Source: Synechococcus sp. UW140
Lineage (GTDB): Bacteria > Cyanobacteriota > Cyanobacteriia > PCC-6307 > Cyanobiaceae
NCBI GenBank assembly: GCA_945878795.1
Contig: CAMDWF010000189.1
Location: 1-5,268, forward strand
DNA: 5,268 bases
Reading direction: 5' to 3'
Positions 1 to 5,268 of this stretch are shown in pieces (position 1 is the first letter of the stretch; each line of letters begins with the position of its first letter). The notes below the pieces were generated by a model that saw only the letters and a list, made by a program, of their open reading frames with translations, did no database searches and was not told the DNA's origin. The translations under genes and the position numbers were made by a program.

Positions 1-1524
1 ATGAAGGCCCACGCCGCCACCCTGCCGGAGGGCGTGTGGGTGGAGGGCCTGGGCTACCGGGCTGAACAGCTCGCCGAAAACCGCCACCCCACCAAGGAGG
101 AACTCGACAGCGTGAGCACCAGCCGGGCGGTGTTCGTGCAGGACGGCTCCGGCCACCAGGGTTCGATCAATTCGGTATTGCTCAAGCAGATGGGCTGGAA
201 TGCCAGCAGCAAGGATCCAGCCGGGGGGGTGATCACCCGCAAACCGGGCAGCAGTGAGCCCAGCGGCCACATCGCCGAAGCGCCGGTGTTTGCGGTGCTG
301 GCGGCCAAGGCGCCCCTCACCCCGGCCCAGATTCGCCTGGGGGTGGGCAAGGCCGTGGCCCTGTGGACGGCCAATGGTCAAACCACGGCCTCGGAGATGG
401 GTTTTGGCCTCAGCGATGACGACATCGATGTGGCCCGGCAGATGCTCGACGAGAAGCTGCTGCCGATCGACCTGCTGCTCTACGTGAAGCATTCCTTCCT
501 GGAGCAGGCCAAGGCGGGCCGCAGCGCCGTGGTCGCCCAATACGCCGATCCCGCCTCGCGGGCGCCACGGGTGGATGGCGATGGGCGCTACCTGAACCGG
601 GTGCGGTTGGCAGGGGTGAAGTTCTGGCTGGACGGCAGCATGGATAACGCCTTCATGTCGCAGCCCTACACCAACAATCCCCCCGGGAATAGCGAGAAGA
701 ACTTCCGCGGCCTGGCCGTGGATCCCCAGGCCGCCGTGGAGGCCACCGTGGCCACCTATTGGAAGAGCAACCGCCAGGTGGCCGGCCACAGCATCGGCGA
801 CCAGGCGGTGGATAACTTCCTGAGCGCGATCGAGAAGGCCTATGCCGCCCAGGGCCCGGCCGACCATCGGCCGGTGATCCAGCACGCCCAGTTCCTGCGG
901 CCCGACCAGATCGCGCGGGCCAAAAAGGTGGGCGCGATCACCAGCTTCACCGCCGGCGGCATCTATCCAATGGGCGACTATCTGGCCCGCTTGATGGGCC
1001 CTGAGCGGCTGGCCTGGGCCGGGGCGGCAGGTTCGGTGCAGCGGGCCGGCATCGCCTGGACCATGCACCACGACATGCCGGCGGGCGTCAGCCCCAGCCT
1101 GATCTACGCCCTCTGGAACATCGTCAACCGCACCACCAAGTCCGGGGTGGTGCTGGCTCCCCAGGAAAAGGTGAGCGCCTACGACGGCCTGCGGGCCCTC
1201 ACCATCAACGGCGCCTACCAGTTCCACGAGGAGAAAACCAAGGGTTCGCTCGAACCAGGCAAGCTGGCCGATCTGGTGGTGCTGAGCGCCAATCCCTTGA
1301 AGGTGGATCCGATGACCATCAAGGAGATCCAGGTGCTGGAAACGATCAAGGAAGGCACCAGCCTCTACCGCAAGCCCGCCCTCACCGCCGGTGGTAGCAC
1401 CACCGCGGCGGCTCCGATTAACGACAAGGACAACTGCCTGGTGCCCCACGGCGATCAGCCCGACAAGCGCCTCAATTCAGCCCAGCAGGCCACCCTGGAG
1501 CGGTTGATGGCGCCGTGGAGGTGA
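1..1524 (+). CDS. Amidohydrolase family 3 (YtcJ-like) metal-dependent hydrolase, 5' end outside window
   Basis: Predicted metal-dependent hydrolase of C-N bonds (amidohydrolase-3/YtcJ family, relatives of N-substituted formamide deformylase); the substrate cannot be told. The reading frame is open from the first base. The family's N-terminal strands and the HxH metal motif that normally lies 60-100 residues earlier are not in the window, so the ATG at base 1 is probably an internal Met and the gene starts upstream. Family landmarks, numbered from base 1: NRHPTKEELD (27-36), a VKFWLDGSMDNAF stretch (206-218) with a Lys (207) that may be the carboxylated metal ligand, GHSIGDQAVD (262-271), QHAQF (294-298), a TMHHDMP metal-site segment (354-360), and the closing GSLEPGKLADLVVLS (415-429) typical of amidohydrolase C-termini. 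An oddity is GGIYPMGD (319-326), where many relatives carry a His before the aromatic-xGD. The 3' end looks complete (TGA 1522-1524). The gene converges on the DISARM operon and shows no functional link to it. Family confident, substrate unknown. Confidence 0.88.
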   Translation: MKAHAATLPEGVWVEGLGYRAEQLAENRHPTKEELDSVSTSRAVFVQDGSGHQGSINSVLLKQMGWNASSKDPAGGVITRKPGSSEPSGHIAEAPVFAVLAAKAPLTPAQIRLGVGKAVALWTANGQTTASEMGFGLSDDDIDVARQMLDEKLLPIDLLLYVKHSFLEQAKAGRSAVVAQYADPASRAPRVDGDGRYLNRVRLAGVKFWLDGSMDNAFMSQPYTNNPPGNSEKNFRGLAVDPQAAVEATVATYWKSNRQVAGHSIGDQAVDNFLSAIEKAYAAQGPADHRPVIQHAQFLRPDQIARAKKVGAITSFTAGGIYPMGDYLARLMGPERLAWAGAAGSVQRAGIAWTMHHDMPAGVSPSLIYALWNIVNRTTKSGVVLAPQEKVSAYDGLRALTINGAYQFHEEKTKGSLEPGKLADLVVLSANPLKVDPMTIKEIQVLETIKEGTSLYRKPALTAGGSTTAAAPINDKDNCLVPHGDQPDKRLNSAQQATLERLMAPWR

Positions 1525-1567
1525 GGCCACCAAAATAGCAACGCTCGTTGGCATCCCAGCAACATGA
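1525..1567. other. Short convergent intergenic gap at defence-island edge
   Basis: 43 bp separate the stop codon of the amidohydrolase from the stop codon of the truncated drmB on the other strand. The rest of drmB and any drmC would be expected here if the DISARM locus were complete; instead there is nothing. A 7-bp inverted repeat (TCCCAGC 1554-1560, GCTGGGA 1581-1587) with a 20-nt loop crosses the end of drmB. It has no T tract, so it is not convincing as a terminator. Confidence 0.6.
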
Positions 1568-2659
1568 TCAATCAAGATGGGCTGGGAAGCGACCTACCGC
1601 TTGTCCTGAGCTGGAGACCCCATCCATGGGACCGATCAGCAGAGACAGCTCCTCATCCTTTGGTTGGGCGGCTTGGCCGGCGGTTCCGCCCCGCAGGGCC
1701 TCGATCGTCTGCCAGAGGACTGCTGGATCAACACCGGCAAAAGCGCTCTTCAGCCGCGGATTGAACTTGATGGCTGCCGACACATCGGCTTCCGCCTCAA
1801 TCAAGGCGAGGTCGTCCTTGAGTTCGGTGACGCGCTTGCTCAGCGAGTTGGCTTCTTCCGGTAGGGAGATTACCGAGATTGTCTCGGTGAAATAGGCGTT
1901 GGTGGCAGAACGCACCAGGAGGCGATTCTTGGTGGGCTCACCATCGGTCTGGCACTTTTCGGGGTCACGGGTATTGCGACCCAGCCAAGGGGCGTGACCC
2001 TGGCAAAGCCCCAGAGGGCTCAGCTCCGTGATCAAGGCATCGGCAAGTTTGCGGGTCGTGCCCCCTTCCGCCTGCACATAGATCTGGGTGAAGTCGTTGC
2101 CGGTGCCGGCTTCCAGCAGATAGAGGCGTTCGGTGTTCTTGCAGCCGAACTGACGGAAACAGAAGTCGCGCCAACGGATGTCGCTGAGGTGCCCATGGGG
2201 GCAGACCATCATAAAGCGAACAGGAACTAGCGGGAACTTGCCTTCATCGTCTTGGTACGTGCGCCAGTCAGAGATGCAGCCATCGTTGAAATGAACCAGG
2301 GGCCTGGCACGGCAGGGAATCCCGAAAGCCATCCGCTCCCTCACTTTTTGAGCAACCGACCACTCCGGAAAACGCAGAGCCTTGATCGAACCGCTGATGT
2401 TCTTGAGCGGATCCACCTCCTTGGGCGGGGTCCGCAGGTCGACTCGGGCCGCCCCCGTGGCCTGGCGCACCAGTTGCAGCAGTCTCGGCTCATGGATCAG
2501 ATCGCAGCCGCGGTCATTCCAGAAATCCAAACCCCCGATCAGTAGGGAGTAGTCGGGCAGATCAACCATGGCCCCGGGTCCATAGAGCTGCAGCACCTGG
2601 CTCTGGCGGGCTTCACCGAGGGGCGGGGGTGCTGCTTTGCGGCGAGTGGAGGGAGGCAT
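1568..2659 (-). pseudogene. drmB: DISARM component DrmB, 3'-truncated (N-terminal ~340 residues kept)
   Basis: DrmB is the core DISARM protein (DUF1998 family) that works with the DrmA helicase against incoming phage DNA. The 363-residue frame opens with the family signature: RQSQVLQLYGPGAMVDLPD (18-36), then IGGLDFW (41-47). It continues with LRFPEW (95-100), VCPHGHLSDIRW (152-163), a GLCQGHAPWLGR segment (217-228) with a following Cys (236), and SATNAYFTETISVISLP (251-267). DrmB proteins are, as I recall, about 600 residues. Here the frame ends soon after a helical stretch (270-325) and a short tail that I cannot match to DrmB, so the C-terminal third to half, where the DUF1998 domain lies, is gone. 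Some CxxC pairs expected of zinc-binding DUF1998 relatives also read otherwise (AQKV at 103-106, AEGG at 197-200). The start is the ATG at 2657-2659, 40 bp after the drmA stop, with no clear Shine-Dalgarno. It could still be translated as a short protein. Identity strong; loss of function inferred from length. Confidence 0.85.
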
Positions 2660-2699
2660 GGCGTTGTTGGTTATCGGCTTCAGTTGCTCGATTGATCAA
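2660..2699 (-). other. drmA-drmB intergenic spacer
   Basis: A 40-bp gap between the TGA of the drmA remnant (2700-2702) and the ATG of drmB (2657-2659). It carries no evident promoter, ribosome site or terminator. A 12-bp perfect palindrome GATTGATCAATC (2690-2701) straddles the drmA stop. It is short and AT-rich, and may be chance. Confidence 0.4.
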
Positions 2700-2857
2700 T
2701 CAATTGTCGGCGGTGATTTCTTCCCTGAAATTCACCATCCGGATCGGTGCGGAGGGTTCCACATCGCGGAGGCTCCAATTGGTGGTGAACTGCTTTAAGC
2801 CCTCGGCTTGGTAGATCGGGTCGGTATCGAGGGCGGTGTGCAGGAAGCCTGCACCAG

Positions 2858-2861
2858 CCCC
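2858..2861 (-). other. Frameshift site in drmA remnant (lost G in a G run)
   Basis: Reading drmA 5' to 3', the frame giving LQYWTHEEKG runs into GGGG and then yields unlike sequence, while the +1 frame continues with GAGAGFLHTALDTDP. Restoring a fifth G gives K-G-A-G-A-G-F with no break. The natural reading is loss of one G from a homopolymer; a sequencing slip at the run is also possible. Confidence 0.7.
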
Positions 2862-2996
2862 TTTTCTTCATGAGTCCAGTACTGCAGCTTGGCTTCTGGC
2901 TCCTGGGTGAGCTTCCACCAGGCTTCAAGCAGATCGATCACGTGATCGCGCACTTCGGTGGGGAGGTGTTCGTCGAGGCTGTCATCGGCGGCACCT

Positions 2997-3023
2997 TGGC
3001 GCTAATGGCACTGCGCTGGCGCT
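2997..3023 (-). other. Junction of the drmA helicase-core deletion, with short direct repeat
   Basis: N-terminal DrmA sequence (AGAQRQ) is readable to about 3013. C-terminal DrmA sequence in another frame begins at about 3001, just after a TAG (3002-3004). The plus strand carries TGGCGCT at 2997-3003 and again at 3017-3023, a 7-bp direct repeat around the break. This could be residual microhomology from the deletion, but a repeat this short in GC-rich DNA may be coincidence. Confidence 0.6.
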
Positions 3024-3324
3024 GGGCCCCGGCCATCACCAGGTTCATGGTGCGGAAGGCTTCTTGCACCAGGGGATCGGCGAGCAGCTTGATGCCGTGT
3101 TCGATGCGCTTGGCGCAGTCTTCTGCCTGGGCCCGTAGCTGCTTGGCTGTCTCGTTTTGCTCGTTGTCGCTGATGGGGTGTTTCGGTTGCTGGGTAATCC
3201 AGCCCCGGTAGGCCGCCACCATTGGCAGCAGTTGCTGACAGACCCGCTCGCTCTGGGCGTGATCCGCCAGGGCCTCCATGCCCATGGGCACCTGGATGCC
3301 CGCCGGAGGTTTGGGCAGGGTGCG

Positions 3325-3327
3325 CTA
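3325..3327 (-). other. In-frame amber codon in drmA remnant
   Basis: The minus strand reads GTC TAG CGC. DrmA-like coding sequence lies in the same frame on both sides (LPTARV before, RTLPKPPAGIQVP after), so a single substitution, from CAG (Gln) or TGG (Trp), explains it. The first 296 residues could still be made as a truncated protein. Confidence 0.75.
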
Positions 3328-4217
3328 GACCCGGGCGGTGGGCAGCCAGGTGGTGGTGAGGCTGTGGCAGCGGGCCGGATTGTCGTCGGGGATGTCTGAT
3401 GCGATCACGGCTGCGTTGTGGCCGCTCGCGAAGCAGTAGTCCCGCCGGTACTGCAGGGCCGCCAAGCGTTCGTCGGGATCCTTGGCGGCCTGCTGCAGGG
3501 CATCGCGACGTGGCGGGAAACCCCTCTCGCAACACAACGAAACCTGAGCCTGGAAGGCCGTGACCGGATCGCGATGGCGGATCTGATTGGTCTGGGGTGG
3601 CTCGCGTTGGTTGAGCAAAAACAGCGAGACGGAGAGCTGGTCGCTGGGGTAGCCAAGCTTGCTGGGAGCTGGCCGGGCGATCCAACGCAGACAAAGGCCT
3701 TGCGGTTGGCCTTCAAGGGGGATGTCTGGGCTGGTATCAGGGCGATCGATCGAGATCTTGACGGTTTGCCGCTGGGGCGTGCGGCTCCAGAGCTTTTCCT
3801 CGGCTCCATCGGCAGGAGCGCTGTAATCCCCCCAGGTGACGGTGGCCTCCAAGGTGGAGCCCTTCTCAAGGATGAAGCTCAGGCCAAGGGAGGAGGGAAA
3901 CCAGCTGCGGCGGGTGTTGGCCTGATCAAGGGCGTCGTTGGCGTCGTCATCCTTTTCCTGTTTCACTAAGCGGTTGGAGGCGCCGTTGCTGGGTTCTTCG
4001 CCAGCGAGATCAGCGAAGGAGAGCTGTTCATCCTCCGTGGTGCGGCGGGCCTCCTGCTCGAACACATGGGGCACCAAGAAGCCCGTGGTGTACCAGGCGG
4101 AGGGTGGCTGGGGAAGGTGCTCATGACGACGGGCGACATCGTCCCAACCAGGACCGATCAGATCCAGGCCTAGGGCATCGACCAGGTGTTGGCGGATTGC
4201 GGCGGAGGTGGCCATGG

Positions 4218-4574
4218 TCAGGTGAGTTCCCCGTTGAGCTGGCGGAGCAGCTGCGTGCAGTGGTCGATCAAAACCGGCAGATCCGTTTGCATGGCACCCC
4301 AGACCACTTGAACACTCACATTCAGATACTCGTGGGTGAGCAGGTTGCGGAAATCGATGATTTGCCGACCTTCAGGGATCGCGGCAAACAGCTGTGGATC
4401 TCGCTGTGAGATCAGCTTCAAGGCCTCACCGATGATGATGAACTCACGCTCGACGGCCGAACGAATCAGCCTCGACTTGCCGTAGCCAGCTGCATCAATC
4501 GTGCTTGTTGCTTCCTGAATGGCAGCTGCAGCCTCCAGGATGTCGCTCAGATAGGCCCGGGGGTCACGCTGCAT
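4218..4574 (-). CDS. hepT: HepT-like HEPN RNase toxin (DUF86), MNT-HEPN toxin-antitoxin pair
   Basis: A 118-residue HEPN toxin of the MntA/HepT (type VII) toxin-antitoxin family. These proteins are RNases that stop translation unless their partner nucleotidyltransferase inactivates them by adding AMP to a Tyr. The catalytic motif Rx4HxY is present as RNLLTHEY: Arg76, His81, Tyr83, where Tyr83 corresponds to the Tyr modified in studied HepT proteins. The HEPN fold signature EREFIIIGEALKLIS (42-56) precedes it. I start the gene at the ATG 4572-4574 (MQRDPRAYLSDILE), which matches the family N-terminus and overlaps the end of the antitoxin gene by 11 nt. A frame start at 4631 would add 19 residues lying wholly inside the antitoxin gene. 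The stop lies 2 bp before drmA, placing the toxin inside the DISARM operon. All key residues are intact, so it is probably active. Confidence 0.88.
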   Translation of the reverse strand: MQRDPRAYLSDILEAAAAIQEATSTIDAAGYGKSRLIRSAVEREFIIIGEALKLISQRDPQLFAAIPEGRQIIDFRNLLTHEYLNVSVQVVWGAMQTDLPVLIDHCTQLLRQLNGELT

Positions 4575-4899
4575 AGATCTGCTGTTTGCTGGCCTCGATG
4601 CTTTGTTTGACGTAGGGATTGCGGACGGCATCGGCCATCACCAGATCGACGCGCGTAGCCAGGCCCAGGCGCAGGTCGTCCAAGAGTGCGAAGTAGGCCT
4701 CGTAAAGGCTGCCGGGATCAAGTGGCAGGAACTCCACCAGCAGGTCGATGTCGCTTTCTCCAGGGCGGTAATCGGGCCGCAGCAGCGACCCAAACAGGTA
4801 GAGCCGCGCCACGTGATGCTGCCGGCAGGCTCTGCTGATGGCCGCAAGCTGGGGCTCGGAGAGCGGCAACCCAACCATGGTTTGATCCTGGCTTGTCAT
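4564..4899 (-). CDS. mntA: MntA-like minimal nucleotidyltransferase antitoxin
   Basis: A 111-residue minimal nucleotidyltransferase (MNT, DNA polymerase beta fold), the antitoxin partner of the HepT-like protein downstream. MntA-type proteins transfer AMP from ATP to a Tyr of HepT and silence it. The active-site signature is visible: FGS (36-38), then SDIDLLVEF (49-57) supplying Asp50 and Asp52, with a likely third acidic residue in RVDLVM (Asp85). Spacing from the GS to the first Asp is 11 residues, one more than the textbook GSx10DxD. The ATG at 4897-4899 overlaps the stop of the upstream methylase in an ATGA, which favours this start over a second ATG at 4876-4878. Overlap with hepT suggests translational coupling. 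No promoter of its own is seen. Family assignment is secure; the activity is inferred from motifs. Confidence 0.87.
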   Translation of the reverse strand: MTSQDQTMVGLPLSEPQLAAISRACRQHHVARLYLFGSLLRPDYRPGESDIDLLVEFLPLDPGSLYEAYFALLDDLRLGLATRVDLVMADAVRNPYVKQSIEASKQQIYAA

Positions 4900-5268
4900 A
4901 GCCCCAGCCCCATCTGCTCCACCTGGACCCCAACAGTCTCGCCCGCCTGGGTCGCTTTCGGCGGCTGCCCCCGGCGCTTGTCTCCTGCCGTTGCCGGCCC
5001 AGCCGCCTTCTTGGCGCCCTTGCTGTGCAACCCCTGGGCGACTTCTTCTTCGTAGCGCTCGGCATTCAGCGCCAGCAAGCGGGCGAGCACATCGTCCCGA
5101 ACCTCATCGGGCCAGCGGTAGCGCCAGGGGAGTTTCTTTTTGCCCTTCACGGCGCCGTAGGCGCGCACCTGGGCTGCGAAGGCGCCGGCTTCATCGGGCT
5201 CCCAGAAGAAAAGCTCGCCGCTGTCGATGCGGTCCTGGAGGCCGTCGGGAAGCTGAGCGTCGTCTTCG
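4896..5268 (-). CDS. drmMI: C-terminal end of a probable DISARM-type adenine DNA methyltransferase, start outside window
   Basis: Only the last ~124 codons are here; the frame is open through the right edge without a stop, and the catalytic SAM-binding and NPPY motifs would lie beyond it. The visible part reads DGLQDRIDSGELFFWEPDEA, later KKKLPWRYRWPDEVRDDVLA, then LLALNAERYEEEVAQGLH (about 70-87), and ends in a Lys/Ala/Gly-rich tail. The R-W-P-D-E-V-R-D-x-V-L-x-R-L-L-x-L-N-x-x-R-x-x-E-E pattern resembles the C-termini of large PglX/Eco57I-like methyltransferases, including the DISARM class 1 methylase DrmMI. The name rests mainly on its place directly upstream of drmA and drmB in the same operon. 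A GTG at 5166-5168 is an internal Val, not the start. The TGA overlaps the antitoxin ATG by 4 nt. An alternative is another restriction or BREX-like methylase. Confidence 0.55.
   Translation of the reverse strand, partial: EDDAQLPDGLQDRIDSGELFFWEPDEAGAFAAQVRAYGAVKGKKKLPWRYRWPDEVRDDVLARLLALNAERYEEEVAQGLHSKGAKKAAGPATAGDKRRGQPPKATQAGETVGVQVEQMGLGL

Larger units (their letters stand above)
2700..4215 (-). pseudogene. drmA: DISARM helicase DrmA, broken: nonsense codon, helicase core deleted, frameshift
   Basis: DrmA is the SF2-type helicase of DISARM, normally over 1000 residues. The N-terminal domain is readable from the ATG at 4213-4215, 2 bp after the hepT stop: LVDALGLDLIGP (11-22), PSAWYTTGFLVPHV (38-51), FPSSLGLSF (106-114). 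The frame meets TAG at 3325-3327 (codon 297). The same frame then carries on with DrmA-like sequence (RTLPKPPAGIQVPMGMEALA, later AAYRGWI and EAFRTMNLVMAG) to about 3010. There the homology breaks and a different frame resumes at about 3001 with a C-terminal domain (SLDEHLPTEVRDHV, then LLEAWWKL). At the GGGG run 2858-2861 the frame slips once more; the third frame gives GAGAGFLHTALDTDPIY and ends in SLRDVEPSAPIRMVNF before TGA at 2700-2702. No Walker A (GGGKT), DExH or other helicase motif is present, so roughly 600 or more residues are missing. The product cannot be a working helicase. Confidence 0.87.

Noticed and set aside
1554..1587. Inverted repeat TCCCAGC/GCTGGGA as a bidirectional terminator
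   Set aside because: Only 7 bp of stem with a 20-nt loop and no T tract on either side.
1548..2545. Several plus-strand frames of 66-115 codons
   Set aside because: All are antisense to drmB, which has clear family motifs and an unbroken frame.
2680..2928. 82-codon minus-strand frame between drmA and drmB
   Set aside because: It is a shadow: the two frames either side of the G-run slip give DrmA C-terminal sequence, this one does not.
3002..3694. 230-codon minus-strand frame, rich in Arg, Pro, Gly and Ala
   Set aside because: It is a different frame of the drmA remnant with low-complexity composition; the DrmA landmarks are in the other frame up to about 3010.
3418..3969. 183-codon open frame on the plus strand
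   Set aside because: Lies antisense to the drmA N-terminal domain, has no recognisable motif and is the kind of long shadow frame expected in GC-rich coding DNA.
4575..4631. Upstream start for hepT adding 19 residues
   Set aside because: The extra residues come from inside mntA in another frame and do not match HEPN N-termini; the ATG at 4574 does.
1..5268. CRISPR array, tRNA, rRNA or insertion sequence
   Set aside because: No regularly spaced repeats, no tRNA-like cloverleaf and no transposase frame or terminal inverted repeats were seen, although the deletions could suggest past mobile-element activity.

Overview
The window is high-GC bacterial DNA, densely packed with genes. It holds one gene on the plus strand (1-1524, cut by the left edge) facing a run of five tightly packed minus-strand genes (5268 down to 1568). 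The host cannot be fixed from this stretch. Composition and gene style would fit a high-GC picocyanobacterium or a proteobacterium, but no RNA gene or lineage marker is present, so this is only a guess.

Right to left along the minus strand, the layout is: the last ~124 codons of a large protein that looks like an adenine-specific DNA methyltransferase of the DISARM/PglX-like kind (4896-5268); a MntA-like nucleotidyltransferase antitoxin (4564-4899); a HepT-like HEPN RNase toxin (4218-4574); a broken drmA (2700-4215); and a 3'-truncated drmB (1568-2659). Spacings are a 4-nt ATGA overlap, an 11-nt overlap, a 2-nt gap and a 40-nt gap, so this was built as one operon. The order methylase - (inserted toxin-antitoxin pair) - drmA - drmB matches a class 1 DISARM antiphage locus, in which drmMI is followed by drmA, drmB and drmC.

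The DISARM effector part is decaying. drmA has an in-frame amber codon (3325-3327), has lost its whole helicase core at a junction near 3001-3015, and has a one-base frameshift in a G run (2858-2861) before a well-preserved C-terminus. drmB keeps its N-terminal ~340 residues but lacks its C-terminal part, and drmC is absent, because the convergent amidohydrolase gene ends only 43 bp away. The toxin-antitoxin pair and the visible end of the methylase are intact. The picture is therefore a dead or dying DISARM locus whose methylase end and embedded MNT-HEPN module are still maintained.

The plus-strand gene is an amidohydrolase of the YtcJ/amidohydrolase-3 family, a metal-dependent hydrolase with no evident link to the defence operon. 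It marks the edge of the defence island.
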